Below are positions 41,486 through 50,879 of a stretch of 64,000 bases of DNA, one piece after another. The position numbers and the translations under genes were made by a program. This stretch comes from Veillonellaceae bacterium SB90 (GTDB taxonomy: Bacteria > Bacillota > Negativicutes > Selenomonadales > Selenomonadaceae). The DNA lies in assembly GCA_902364065.1 (NCBI GenBank), contig CABJCJ010000001.1, positions 124,001-188,000 on the forward strand, written 5' to 3'. The stretch's first letter is position 1. Every line of letters begins with the position of its first letter. The notes beneath the pieces are model-generated. The model searched no databases. It had not been told where the DNA came from and saw only the letters and a list, made by a program, of their open reading frames with translations.

Positions 41486-42241
41486 ATGGGCAAGATCACT
41501 GTGATTGGCATTGGTCCGGGCAGTCTGGAAGATATGACGCCGCGGGCACGCAAAGCCATCGAAGCAGCCGATGTCGTGGCTGGCTACAATACATATATCC
41601 GACTCGTTGAGCCGCTGCTGGCGGATAAGAAGGTCATCGGTACGGCCATGATGCAGGAAATCGACCGCTGCCGCATGGCGGTGGAAGAAGCGGCCGGCGG
41701 CGCGGATACGGTCGTCGTCTCAAGCGGCGATGCCGGTGTCTACGGCATGGCCGGACTCGTGCTCGAGCTCCTGCTCAAGCGGGACAAGGCCGAGCGTCCG
41801 GAATTCGGCGGCATCATCGCCGGCGTATCGGCTGTCAATGCGGCGGCATCCGTACTCGGCGCACCACTCATGCATGACTTTGCCGTCATCAGCCTGTCGG
41901 ACCTCCTGACGCCCTGGGAGCTCATCTGCAAGCGCGCCGAGATGGCGGCTGCGGGTGATTTCGTCGTTGCGCTCTACAATCCGAAGAGCCGCAAGCGCGT
42001 GCAGAATATCGAAGAGATCCGCGAAATCATGCTGCGTCACAAGCGTCCGGATACGCCGGTCGGCATCGTCACGGCTGCGAGCCGCGAGGGACAGAACAAG
42101 ATCATCTCAACGCTGGCGGATTTTACGAAGGAAGAGATCAACATGTTCTCGCTGGTCATCATCGGCAATTCCAAGACGTATGTCAAGGAAGGCTATATGA
42201 TTACGCCGCGCGGTTATGAGAACAAGGAGCAGGGCTTATGA
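41486..42241 (+). CDS. cbiH: cobalt-precorrin-3 C17-methyltransferase CbiH
   Basis: Ring-contracting tetrapyrrole methylase, 251 residues. VIGIGPGSLEDMTPRA, VVAGYNTYI, VVSSGDAGVYGMAGLVLELL, and GVSAVNAAASVLGAPL match CbiH/CobJ. It contains no extra C-terminal Fe-S domain. AGGAGGT at 41474-41480 places the start at 41486, within a longer open frame. It may have its own promoter in the preceding gap. Confidence 0.95.
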   Translation: MGKITVIGIGPGSLEDMTPRARKAIEAADVVAGYNTYIRLVEPLLADKKVIGTAMMQEIDRCRMAVEEAAGGADTVVVSSGDAGVYGMAGLVLELLLKRDKAERPEFGGIIAGVSAVNAAASVLGAPLMHDFAVISLSDLLTPWELICKRAEMAAAGDFVVALYNPKSRKRVQNIEEIREIMLRHKRPDTPVGIVTAASREGQNKIISTLADFTKEEINMFSLVIIGNSKTYVKEGYMITPRGYENKEQGL

Positions 42242-43005
42242 TTTTCGTAGCAGCGGGCACGCAGGACGGCCGCGAGCTCACGAGGCTCCTGCTGGAACGC
42301 GGCCATGCGGTCACGGCTTCCGTCGTCAGCCATTACGGCGAGCAGCTGTTGGCAGCGGCCGGCGGTAGCAGGCTCGTCATCAACGACGAGCCGCTCGATG
42401 AGGAAGGCCTCGTGCAGTATCTGCAGGCACACGGTATCCGCCTCTTTGTCGATGCCAGTCATCCGTATGCCGTTCATGTCTCGCAGAATGCCATGTCCGC
42501 CTGCCGCAGGCTCGGCATCCCGTACATCCGCTACGAGCGTTCGCTGACCGAGCTTTCGTATGAGGGCATTGTCGTGGTGCACAGCTACGAGGAAGCAGCC
42601 GCTGAGGCTGCCGCGCGCGGACGTGTGATCTTCCTGACGACGGGCAGCCGGAACCTGAAGAAATTCACGGAGGCCGGGGCTCTGGCAGACTGCACGCTCA
42701 TCGCAAGGGTCCTGCCGACGGCGGAGGTGCTGGCGCTCTGTGAGGAGCTGGGACTTACGCCAAAGCAGGTCGTGGCCCTGCAGGGGCCGTTTTCGACGGA
42801 GCTCAATCGGGAACTTTTCAAGAAGTATCATGCCGATGTCATTGTCACGAAGAACAGCGGCACGATCGGCGGCACGGATACGAAGCTGGCTGCTGCTGCT
42901 GCCCTGCATCTCCCGGTCATCGTCATCGACAGGCCGGTCCTGCAATACGATCATCTGGCACATACGTATGAAGATGTGCTGTCATTTGTGGAGGAGAACC
43001 ATTGA
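42238..43005 (+). CDS. cbiJ: cobalt-precorrin-6A reductase CbiJ
   Basis: NADH-dependent reduction of cobalt-precorrin-6A. 255 residues of the CobK/CbiJ family: VAAGTQDGREL near the N-terminus, VDASHPYAVHVSQNA, YIRYERSL, LPTAEVLALCEELGL, ALQGPFSTELN and the C-terminal VTKNSGTIGGTDTKLAAA. It starts inside the cbiH end (ATGA) and its stop overlaps the cbiC start by one base. Confidence 0.94.
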   Translation: MIFVAAGTQDGRELTRLLLERGHAVTASVVSHYGEQLLAAAGGSRLVINDEPLDEEGLVQYLQAHGIRLFVDASHPYAVHVSQNAMSACRRLGIPYIRYERSLTELSYEGIVVVHSYEEAAAEAAARGRVIFLTTGSRNLKKFTEAGALADCTLIARVLPTAEVLALCEELGLTPKQVVALQGPFSTELNRELFKKYHADVIVTKNSGTIGGTDTKLAAAAALHLPVIVIDRPVLQYDHLAHTYEDVLSFVEENH

Positions 43006-43640
43006 TGGAATTTATCAAGAAACCCATGGCCATTGAGAATCGCAGCATGGAAATCATCGCACCGCATCTTGCGGGACTGCATCTTTCGCCCGAGGCCGTC
43101 AAGGTCTATTCGCGCATCATCCATGCGGCCGGCGACGTCGAATACGCGCCAATCATCCGCATGTCGGATGATGCCATTGCGGCGGGCATGAAGGCACTGG
43201 CTGCCGGCTGCGATATTTATACGGATGTCGAGATGGTACGCACGGGCATCAACAAGCGCAAGCTCGCCTCCTTCGGCGGCGAGGTGCACTGCCGGATCGC
43301 AGATCCCGAGGTGGCGGCGAAGGCCAAGGAGCTCGGCATCACGCGGTCGATGGCAGCCATGCGCTCCTTTGGCCATGCGCTGGACGGCAATATCGTCGCT
43401 ATCGGCAATGCTCCGACGGCACTCTTTGAGGTTCTGCGCCTCGCTCTGGAGGAAGGCGTGCGTCCAGCCTGCATCGTCGGCATCCCTGTCGGTTTCGTCG
43501 GTGCGGCGGATTCCAAGGCAGAACTCGCGAAGAATGGCCGGATTCCCTACATCACGGTAGAGGGGACGAAGGGCGGCAGTCCGATTGCGGCGGCAGCCGT
43601 CAATGCGATGATGTATCTCATCGACAACAGCCGGGACTGA
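43005..43640 (+). CDS. cbiC: cobalt-precorrin-8 methylmutase CbiC
   Basis: Moves the C11 methyl group to C12 to make cobyrinic acid. 211 residues with IIHAAGDVEYAPIIRMS (the catalytic His), DVEMVRTGINKR, ALDGNIVAIGNAPTALFEVL, and PVGFVGAADSKAEL. GGAGGAG precedes the ATG at 43005. A 62-base gap separates it from cbiA. Confidence 0.96.
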   Translation: MEFIKKPMAIENRSMEIIAPHLAGLHLSPEAVKVYSRIIHAAGDVEYAPIIRMSDDAIAAGMKALAAGCDIYTDVEMVRTGINKRKLASFGGEVHCRIADPEVAAKAKELGITRSMAAMRSFGHALDGNIVAIGNAPTALFEVLRLALEEGVRPACIVGIPVGFVGAADSKAELAKNGRIPYITVEGTKGGSPIAAAAVNAMMYLIDNSRD

Positions 43641-43702
43641 CTTGCGTCATCGTTCCTTGCTCATTTCCCATCACGGTTTTTCATTGAAAGAGGAGGATTT
43701 TC

Positions 43703-45076
43703 ATGGAGTATTCTCTTCCCAGACTGGTCATTGCGGCTGCACAGTCCGGCTCAGGCAAGACGACGGTCGCAACGGGACTTTTATCGGCCCTGCGTCAGCG
43801 CGGTATCGTCGTGCAGTCCTTCAAGGTCGGTCCCGATTACATTGATCCCGGGTATCATCGCCTGGCCAGCGGCCGGGCCGCGCATAACCTCGATACCTGG
43901 CTCGTGCCGAAGGAGCGCGTGCCGGCTTTGTTTGCCGAGGAATCGGAAGGAGCGGACATCGCCGTCGTGGAGGGCGTCATGGGCCTCTATGACGGCGGCC
44001 GGGAAGGCGTGAGCTCGACGGCCGAGATCGCAAAGCTGCTCAAGGCGCCGGTCATCCTTGTCATCGATGCCAAGTCGATGGGGGCTTCGGCGGCTGCTCT
44101 GGCCATGGGATTCCGCGATTACGACCCCGAGGTGCAGCTCGCGGGCGTCATCCTCAATCGGCTGGGCTCCAAGACGCATGAGGCCATGATCCGCCAGGCC
44201 ATGAAGGATATCGACATGCCGGTATTCGGCGCGCTCTATCGCAATGAAGAGCTGCATATGCCGGAACGCCACCTCGGACTCCTGCCGGCTGAAGAGAATA
44301 CGGACCGCGAAATTGTCGAGGCGCTCGGCAACGCCGTGGCGGGCTCGCTGGATCTTGAGGCCATCCTGCACATGGCCTGCCTGACGCCGGACCTTGCTCT
44401 CCACGAAACGGCGGCAGAGCAGCGCGGGCTGGCAAAGACCATCTGCCGCATCGGCATCGCCCGGGATGAAGCATTCTCGTTCTATTATCCGGCGAGCCTC
44501 AAGGAGCTTGAGCGCCTCGGCGCCGAGCTTGTGCCGTTCAGCCCGCTTCATGATGAAGCATTGCCCGATGTCGATGGTCTGTTCATCGGCGGCGGCTTCC
44601 CGGAGATGTTCGCGGAGAAACTGGCGGGCAATGCATCCATGCGCACAGCCATCCGCGAGGCAGCGGCACAGGGCATTCCCATCTATGCGGAATGTGGCGG
44701 CTACATGTATCTGATGCAGGAACTGCAGGCTTTTGACGGTCATTGCCATCCGATGTGCGGCGTATTCTCCGGCCGGGCTGAGATGACCCGCAAGCTCCAG
44801 ATGGTCGGTTATGTGGAGGCCTGCCTGCAGCAGGATACGGTTCTCGGACCTGCCGGCATGGTCATCCATGGCCATGAATTCCACTTCTCGCAGGAAGACG
44901 TAGCAGGAGACGGAGAGGGGCGGCCGTTCATCTTCACCAAGATGCGCAACGGCAGCCGCTATGAAGCCGGTCAGTGCCGCAAGCAGGCGCTTGGCAGCTA
45001 CCTGCATCTTCATTTTGCCGGCTGCCCGGAGGCGGCAAAGCATTTCGTGGAGGCGTGTCAGGCATGGCAAAGATGA
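43703..45076 (+). CDS. cbiA: cobyrinate a,c-diamide synthase CbiA
   Basis: ATP- and glutamine-dependent amidation of the a and c carboxylates. 457 residues: N-terminal P-loop IAAAQSGSGKTTVATGLL and VEGVMGLYDGGREG (synthetase part), then a glutamine amidotransferase domain with GGGFPEMF and the nucleophile Cys in YAECGGYMYLM, and HGHEFHFS near the end. GAGGAGG precedes the ATG. It overlaps cobU. Confidence 0.96.
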   Translation: MEYSLPRLVIAAAQSGSGKTTVATGLLSALRQRGIVVQSFKVGPDYIDPGYHRLASGRAAHNLDTWLVPKERVPALFAEESEGADIAVVEGVMGLYDGGREGVSSTAEIAKLLKAPVILVIDAKSMGASAAALAMGFRDYDPEVQLAGVILNRLGSKTHEAMIRQAMKDIDMPVFGALYRNEELHMPERHLGLLPAEENTDREIVEALGNAVAGSLDLEAILHMACLTPDLALHETAAEQRGLAKTICRIGIARDEAFSFYYPASLKELERLGAELVPFSPLHDEALPDVDGLFIGGGFPEMFAEKLAGNASMRTAIREAAAQGIPIYAECGGYMYLMQELQAFDGHCHPMCGVFSGRAEMTRKLQMVGYVEACLQQDTVLGPAGMVIHGHEFHFSQEDVAGDGEGRPFIFTKMRNGSRYEAGQCRKQALGSYLHLHFAGCPEAAKHFVEACQAWQR

Positions 45077-45606
45077 TCCTCGTGACGGGCGGCGCCAGGA
45101 GCGGCAAGTCCTCGTTTGCCGAGGCGCTCGTGGCCAAAGCGGGCAGGCGCATCGCGTACATTGCGACGGCACAGATCTTTGACGAAGAGATGAACTACCG
45201 CGTCAAGCTGCATCGCCAGCGGCGTCCTGCCTCCTGGCAGACCTACGAGGCGCCGTTTGAAGCGGAAAAGGCCCTGCTGGAAGCCGGGCGCTTGCACGAT
45301 GCCATCCTGTTTGACTGCGTGACCATTTACCTCAGCAATCTTCTTTGCAAGCCGGGCGAGCGCACGGAGGAAGAGGAATACGAGAATGTACGGCAGGCCA
45401 TGGCGCAGCTCACTGCAGCTGTCCGGCAGATGCCGGCAGAGGCCACGGTGGTCTTTGTCACAAATGAAGTCGGGGCCGGCATCGTGCCCGAGAATGCCCT
45501 GGCGCGCCGCTACCGCGATCTCGCGGGCCTTGCCAACCAGCAGCTCGCGCAGGCTGCAGATGATGTCTATGCCGTCATCTGCGGCCTGCCTCTGCAGCTG
45601 AAATAA
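45064..45606 (+). CDS. cobU: adenosylcobinamide kinase/guanylyltransferase CobU
   Basis: Activates adenosylcobinamide to the GDP derivative. About 180 residues: P-loop VTGGARSGKSSFAEAL, IAYIATAQIFDEEM, RVKLHRQRRPASW with the GMP-acceptor His, DCVTIYLSNLL and VTNEVGAGIVPEN. The start is ambiguous: ATG 45064 is used, but ATG 45073 would overlap the cbiA stop as ATGA and give a typical MILVTGG beginning. Confidence 0.95.
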   Translation: MAKMILVTGGARSGKSSFAEALVAKAGRRIAYIATAQIFDEEMNYRVKLHRQRRPASWQTYEAPFEAEKALLEAGRLHDAILFDCVTIYLSNLLCKPGERTEEEEYENVRQAMAQLTAAVRQMPAEATVVFVTNEVGAGIVPENALARRYRDLAGLANQQLAQAADDVYAVICGLPLQLK

Positions 45607-45652
45607 GACGTATCTGAGTACAATCCATTCGGAATCAAAGGGGGACTTTGAC

Positions 45653-47182
45653 GTGTCCAAATCCATCATGCTCATGGGAACAAGCTCTCATGTTGGCAAA
45701 AGCATCCTGACGACGGCGCTCTGCCGCATCTTCCATCGTGAAGGACGCCGCGTCGTGCCGTTCAAGGCGCAGAACATGGCGCTGAATTCCTACGTGACCA
45801 AGGAGGGCCTCGAAATGGGGCGGGCACAGGTCGCGCAGGCTGAAGCCGCCGGACTCGAGCCGATGGTCGACATGAATCCGGTCCTCCTGAAGCCGACGGG
45901 CCATTCGTGTTCGCAGGTTGTTCTTGAAGGACGGCCGGTTGGCAATATGAGTGCGCGCGAATACCACAAGGGCTATTCTCTGCAGGCATTCGGTGCCGTC
46001 AAGGCTGCACTCGGGCGCCTGCAGCAGGAATTTGATACACTCGTCATCGAGGGCGCGGGTAGCCCGGCGGAAATCAACCTCAAGGATCACGATATCGTCA
46101 ATATGCGCGTGGCCAAATACCTGCAGGCCCCCGTGCTGCTCATCGCGGACATCGACCGCGGCGGCGCACTGGCCTCGCTCGTCGGCACGCTGGAACTTCT
46201 CGATGAAGAGGAACGCGCCCTCGTCAAAGGGCTCGTCATCAATAAATTCCGCGGCGACGTGTCGCTCTTGACGCCGGCTGTCGACTTCCTCGAGAAGAAG
46301 ACGGGCAAGCCCGTGCTCGGCATCGTGCCGTACCTCGATCATCTCGGCATCGAAGATGAGGACTCGGTGTCGCTCGAGGACAAGGCTGCCGTGCCACAGG
46401 GCGATGCGGAGATCCGCATCGCTGTCATCGAGACGCCGAAGCTCTCGAACTTCACGGATTTTGACGCACTTGCGGAGGAGCCCGATGTCGAGGTCGATTA
46501 CGTGCGCACGCCCGAAGAACTCGGTCACCCCGACCTCATCATCCTGCCGGGATCGAAGAACACGACGGAAGACCTGCTGCACCTGCGCAAAACCGGCATG
46601 GAGGCAGCCATCCGTGCCTGCACGGATCGCGGCATTCCGCTCATCGGCATCTGCGGCGGGTATCAGATGCTCGGCCGCCGGCTCGAGGATCCCGGCCATG
46701 TCGAATCGGAGCATGAGGCCATCGACGGTCTCGGTTACCTGCCGATGATTACGACCTTCGGTCCGGAAAAGCGCACGGTTCAGGTGACGGCGGCCTGCCC
46801 GTCGCTGGATTTTTTCCACGGTCATCTGACGGCAGCGGATATGCCGGGGTATGAGATCCACATGGGGCGCACGGAATTCCTGAAGCAGGTCCCGCATCCC
46901 TTCCATATCGTGCGGCAGGGAGATGAGCCCGCTGACTACTGGGACGGCGCCATGAGCGGCGACCAGCTGATCTTCGGCACGTATATCCACGGCCTCTTTG
47001 ACCATGACGGCTTCCGCCGCCAGCTCATCAACATCCTGCGCGGCTGCCGCGGCCTCTCGCCGCTGCCCGTTCAGCGCAGCCGCTGGCAGGAAAAGGAGGA
47101 TGCGTACAACCGTCTGGCCGATACGGTGGCAGCGAGCCTCGACATGGAGAAACTGCGCGCCATCATGGAGGAGCGCCCATGA
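45653..47182 (+). CDS. cbiP: cobyric acid synthase (CbiP/CobQ)
   Basis: Amidates the b, d, e and g side chains. 509 residues: N-terminal dethiobiotin-synthetase-like domain with MGTSSHVGKSILTTALC, FKAQNMALNSYVT, and EGAGSPAEINL; C-terminal amidotransferase domain with ILPGSKNTTEDL, the Cys nucleophile in GICGGYQMLG, and GTYIHGLFDHDGFR. A GTG start follows AAAGGGGGA. It overlaps cbiB by four bases. Confidence 0.96.
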   Translation: MSKSIMLMGTSSHVGKSILTTALCRIFHREGRRVVPFKAQNMALNSYVTKEGLEMGRAQVAQAEAAGLEPMVDMNPVLLKPTGHSCSQVVLEGRPVGNMSAREYHKGYSLQAFGAVKAALGRLQQEFDTLVIEGAGSPAEINLKDHDIVNMRVAKYLQAPVLLIADIDRGGALASLVGTLELLDEEERALVKGLVINKFRGDVSLLTPAVDFLEKKTGKPVLGIVPYLDHLGIEDEDSVSLEDKAAVPQGDAEIRIAVIETPKLSNFTDFDALAEEPDVEVDYVRTPEELGHPDLIILPGSKNTTEDLLHLRKTGMEAAIRACTDRGIPLIGICGGYQMLGRRLEDPGHVESEHEAIDGLGYLPMITTFGPEKRTVQVTAACPSLDFFHGHLTAADMPGYEIHMGRTEFLKQVPHPFHIVRQGDEPADYWDGAMSGDQLIFGTYIHGLFDHDGFRRQLINILRGCRGLSPLPVQRSRWQEKEDAYNRLADTVAASLDMEKLRAIMEERP

Positions 47183-48129
47183 ATGTAGCAATCCTGGCCT
47201 TTGTCATCGATACGATCATCGGCGATCCGCGCACGAAGTTTCACCCCGTCGTCCTGATCGGCAGGCTCATTTCGCTGCTCGAGCGCTTCTACTATCGTCC
47301 GGAGGACAGCGACAGGCGCAAGTTCCTGTCGGGAGCCATCCTCGTGCTCATCGTCCTCTTCCTCACCTACGACGTGGCAGCGGCGCTGCTTTATCTATCG
47401 TATTACATCCCGTGGGAATGGGGGCAGGAGATTGTCGCGGCCTTTCTGCTCTCCTTCACGATTTCCCCGCAGAGCCTCGCCAAGGCGGGCAAGGGTATCT
47501 ACGCGCTGCTCATTACCGGCGATCTGGCGGAGGCGCGCAAAAAGGTGGGCTGGATTGTCGGCCGCGATACGGACAAGCTCGATGACAGCGAGATTGCCCG
47601 CGCGACGGTGGAGACCATCGCCGAGAATACCGTGGACGGAATCATCTCGCCGCTCTTCTTCTTTGCCATCGGCGGCGTGCCGCTGGCCTTCCTTTACCGC
47701 GCGGCCAATACCATGGATTCGATGATCGGCTACAAGAATGAGAAATACTTGTATTTCGGCAGAGCTGCCGCAAGGCTCGACGATGTCCTCAATTATGTCC
47801 CCGCGCGTCTGACGGGACTGCTGTTTGTGGCGGCAGCCTCGCTCCTGGGATTCGATGCCGGCAACGCCCTGCGCATGATGCGCCGGGACGCCGACAAGCA
47901 TCCGAGTCCGAACGGCGGCTATGCCGAGGCGACAGTGGCGGGGGCGCTTCATATCCGCCTTGGCGGCATCAACAGCTATTTCGGTAAGAAGACCTTCCGT
48001 GCCTATATGGGCGAGGCCATCGAAGCCACGGCGCCCAAGCACATCATGGAATGTATCCGCATGATGTACACGGCGACTGTACTCTTCCTGATTCTTGCCT
48101 ATGCCGTGCTGAAATTCATGGGACATTGA
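47179..48129 (+). CDS. cbiB: adenosylcobinamide-phosphate synthase CbiB
   Basis: Membrane enzyme that attaches aminopropanol or its phosphate to adenosylcobyric acid. 316 residues with several membrane helices. Typical stretches: IDTIIGDPRTKFHPVVLIG at the N-terminus, GRDTDKLDDSEIARATVETIAEN-type text near residue 131, VDGIISPLFFFAIGG, NTMDSMIGYKNEKY and DADKHPSPNGGYAEA. The phosphorylated aminopropanol donor is made by the PduX- and CobD-like proteins encoded downstream. Confidence 0.96.
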   Translation: MNVAILAFVIDTIIGDPRTKFHPVVLIGRLISLLERFYYRPEDSDRRKFLSGAILVLIVLFLTYDVAAALLYLSYYIPWEWGQEIVAAFLLSFTISPQSLAKAGKGIYALLITGDLAEARKKVGWIVGRDTDKLDDSEIARATVETIAENTVDGIISPLFFFAIGGVPLAFLYRAANTMDSMIGYKNEKYLYFGRAAARLDDVLNYVPARLTGLLFVAAASLLGFDAGNALRMMRRDADKHPSPNGGYAEATVAGALHIRLGGINSYFGKKTFRAYMGEAIEATAPKHIMECIRMMYTATVLFLILAYAVLKFMGH

Positions 48130-48167
48130 GGGCAGACGAATCCTGCATTTTTGAAAGGAGCTTGAGC

Positions 48168-48944
48168 TTGCGTAGTTTTCTTACGGCGCTGCAATTCTTG
48201 ACGCGCATCCACATCGTCAATCAAAGGGACCTGACGATGGCAGATTTTGGCCGCAGCACGCGGTATTTCCCGCTCGTGGGAGTTGTGCTGGGGCTTATTT
48301 ATGCGTTTTTTGCCCTCGTGCTCATGGTGTTTCTGGGCAGCCATCTATACACGGTGCGGGCTTTTCTGACCCTTTTGCCGCTGCTCCTGACGGGCGGCCT
48401 CCACTGTGACGGCTTCATGGACACGGTCGATGGGCTCTTTTCAGGACGCAGCCGCGAGCGCATGCTCGAGATCATGAAGGACAGCCGTACGGGGTCGTTC
48501 GGCGTCGTTGCCTTCGGCTCGCTGCTGCTCTTCAACTGGTCGCTGATCCTCGACCTGCAGGAACCGGTGCTCGTCGTGGCGCTCTTTGCCATGCCCATCA
48601 TCGGGCGCCTCGCGATGCTCTTCGTCGTCAGCTATTTCCCCTATGCACGTCCAGAGGGCATGGGCAAGGCGTTTTCGGAGATGGCGGACCATAAGGCCCT
48701 GGCCATCGGTGCCGTGACGGCCGTGCTCTTTGTCGTGCCGGTCGGCCTTGCCGCCATTCTGGCACTTGCCGCCGGCATCTTGTGGGCCTTTTTGCTCGGC
48801 CACTATGCGACGCGGAAGCTCGGCGGCGTCACGGGAGATGTCTACGGCGCCGCGGAGATGACGACGGAGACGGTCGTGCTCGTCGTCTTTTTCCTCTGCG
48901 CGCATCTGCCGATTACCCGGGGAGCGCTTTTCCTATGGATGTAA
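48168..48944 (+). CDS. cobS: adenosylcobinamide-GDP ribazoletransferase CobS
   Basis: Membrane enzyme joining adenosylcobinamide-GDP with alpha-ribazole. 258 residues and about six membrane helices. FLTALQFLTRI starts the protein, followed by FPLVGVVLGLIYA, LLTGGLHCDGFMDTVDGLFSG (the metal-binding DGxxDT motif), RLAMLFVVSYFPYARPEG and GGVTGDVYGAAEM. A TTG start at 48168 is proposed because AAAGGAG at 48154-48160 is seven bases upstream; no suitable ATG is in frame nearby. Confidence 0.92.
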   Translation: MRSFLTALQFLTRIHIVNQRDLTMADFGRSTRYFPLVGVVLGLIYAFFALVLMVFLGSHLYTVRAFLTLLPLLLTGGLHCDGFMDTVDGLFSGRSRERMLEIMKDSRTGSFGVVAFGSLLLFNWSLILDLQEPVLVVALFAMPIIGRLAMLFVVSYFPYARPEGMGKAFSEMADHKALAIGAVTAVLFVVPVGLAAILALAAGILWAFLLGHYATRKLGGVTGDVYGAAEMTTETVVLVVFFLCAHLPITRGALFLWM

Positions 48945-49843
48945 TCGTGCGGGTGCCGGGGTCCTGCGGTGAACTCGTGCAGGGCTGCTGGCAAGGCGGG
49001 CCGTTCCTCGTGACCTGTCCCATCAATCGCTATACGACCGTGCAGATCAGCACCTCCCTTTCAGGCTGTGAAGGCCTGGGTGACAAGGCAAAGCTTGCCC
49101 TGCAGTCTATCTGCCGCCGCTTTGGCCGGGATGATCTGCCGTGGGGCATCCGCCTCACTTCGGAACTGCCACGCGGCAAGGGCATGGCCTCGTCGAGTGC
49201 CGACATTGCCGCTGTGGCGGCTGCTGCCTCCCTGGCTTTCGGCAAGCCGCTGACAGCGGAGGAGATCCTGCAGCTTGCCGTGGTTATCGAACCAACGGAC
49301 GGCGTTTTTTTTGAAGGGCTTGCCTGCCTTGACCAGGTACAGGGCAGGCTTCTGGACATCTACCGGCTGTCAGTCAGGGTGCCGCTGACGATCTTCGACA
49401 CGGGCGGCACCGTCGATACCCTGGCCTTTCACCGCGAGGCGGAAAAACGGACACCTGCGTACGGGGTCATGCAGCTGCAGGAACTTCGCCGGCTCCTGAC
49501 GATGGGAACACCTGCGGCACTGGCAGAAGCGGCGACGAGGAGTGCCTTCCTGCATCAGGCCGTGCTGCCAAAGCCCAATCTTCTGGAATTCCTGCATGAT
49601 GCGCGTGCCTGCGGGGCACTCGGGCTCAACGTGGCCCACAGTGGCACCGTCGTCGGCGTTTTCTGGCCGCCGTCTCTTTCCGCGCAGCAGATTGTCAGGC
49701 AGACGAAGCAACTCCAGGCAAAGCATGCCAACCTCTCCCTCTGGGGACAGGTATATCTGCAGGAAGGCGGCATAGAATTCCAATATCAGCGAAAGGAAGC
49801 GGGGAATGATGAAACGCTTTGTTCATGGCGGCAATATATATGA
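48935..49843 (+). CDS. pduX: L-threonine kinase (PduX-like GHMP kinase)
   Basis: Phosphorylates L-threonine, the precursor of aminopropanol phosphate for cobalamin. 302 residues of the GHMP kinase family: VPGSCGELVQGCWQGGPFL at the N-terminus is typical of PduX, the ATP loop is LPRGKGMASSSADIAAVAAA, and NVAHSGTVVGVFW is the third motif. It overlaps cobS by ten bases and cobD by 38 bases. Position beside the decarboxylase CobD strongly supports the threonine kinase role. Confidence 0.9.
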   Translation: MDVIVRVPGSCGELVQGCWQGGPFLVTCPINRYTTVQISTSLSGCEGLGDKAKLALQSICRRFGRDDLPWGIRLTSELPRGKGMASSSADIAAVAAAASLAFGKPLTAEEILQLAVVIEPTDGVFFEGLACLDQVQGRLLDIYRLSVRVPLTIFDTGGTVDTLAFHREAEKRTPAYGVMQLQELRRLLTMGTPAALAEAATRSAFLHQAVLPKPNLLEFLHDARACGALGLNVAHSGTVVGVFWPPSLSAQQIVRQTKQLQAKHANLSLWGQVYLQEGGIEFQYQRKEAGNDETLCSWRQYI

Positions 49844-50879
49844 GGATATACCGGCAGATGGCTGGCTTGATTTTTCAGCCAACATCAATCCGCTGGGGCT
49901 GCCGGCAAGTGCGCGTGAGGACATTGCCGCGCACATCGGTGATGTCATCCATTATCCGGACCCTGCGGCCCGCAGGCTGCGTCAGGCGCTGTCGTCCTCG
50001 TATGATGTGGCGCCGGACGCGCTCGTGCTCGGCAATGGGGCAGCGGAACTCTTTTATCTCTTTTTTCAGACCTTCCGGCCGCAAAGGACCATCCTGCCCG
50101 TGCCTTCCTTTAGTGAATACGAACGGGCGGCGCTTGCCGCGGGCAGTTCGGTGACGTATTTCCAGCTGGACGCGCAGGAGAATTTCCGCCTCGATGGCGA
50201 GAAGCTGCGGGCGGCACTGCCCGAGCAGGGCTGTGTCGTTGTCGGCAATCCCAACAATCCGACGGGCACCCTGCTCACGCGCGGGGCACTCATGCAGCTC
50301 GCAGATGCTGCCGCCGCCAGGAAGACCTGGCTGCTCGTCGATGAATCCTTCCTCGATTTCCTGCCGGACGATGCGCCGTACAGCCTGCTTGATGCAGCCG
50401 CAGAGAAGCCGTATCTTTTCGTCATCCGTTCGCTGACGAAGTTCTTTGCCCTGCCGGGCCTGCGCCTCGGTTTCGGCGCGGCTTCCCCGTCGGCTGTCCA
50501 GGCGATGGAACGCGGCAAGGATGTCTGGAACGTGAATCTCCTGGCGCAGGAAGCGGGCACAGCCGCCCTGCAGGACCATGCCTACGCTGAGAAGAGCCGC
50601 GTGCTCGTTGCGGAGGAGCGCCGCTTCCTTTGCAGCCGCCTGGCGTCCCTTCCCGGCGTGCGCGTCTATCCCACGCAGGTGAACTTCCTGCTGCTTGATA
50701 TCCGCGGCACGCATCTCTCGAGCGCAGAGCTTACGGCACGCATGCGCCGGGAAGGGGTACTCATCCGCGACTGCGGCAATTATCCGGGACTCGACGGCAA
50801 AAGTTACGTGCGCCTGGCCGTAAGACCGCATGAAGAAAATGTGAAACTGTTAGAACGATTGGAGACGATTCTTTTATGA
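49806..50879 (+). CDS. cobD: threonine-phosphate decarboxylase CobD
   Basis: PLP enzyme producing aminopropanol phosphate from threonine phosphate. 357 residues of aminotransferase fold type I: HGGNIYED and LDFSANINPLG at the N-terminus, GNGAAELFYL, NPNNPTGTLL, VDESFLDF, the PLP Lys in RSLTKFFALPGLRLGFG, and VNFLLLDI. The close relative histidinol-phosphate aminotransferase is unlikely, given the cobalamin context and the HGGN start. Start 49806 or 49809. Confidence 0.95.
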   Translation: MMKRFVHGGNIYEDIPADGWLDFSANINPLGLPASAREDIAAHIGDVIHYPDPAARRLRQALSSSYDVAPDALVLGNGAAELFYLFFQTFRPQRTILPVPSFSEYERAALAAGSSVTYFQLDAQENFRLDGEKLRAALPEQGCVVVGNPNNPTGTLLTRGALMQLADAAAARKTWLLVDESFLDFLPDDAPYSLLDAAAEKPYLFVIRSLTKFFALPGLRLGFGAASPSAVQAMERGKDVWNVNLLAQEAGTAALQDHAYAEKSRVLVAEERRFLCSRLASLPGVRVYPTQVNFLLLDIRGTHLSSAELTARMRREGVLIRDCGNYPGLDGKSYVRLAVRPHEENVKLLERLETILL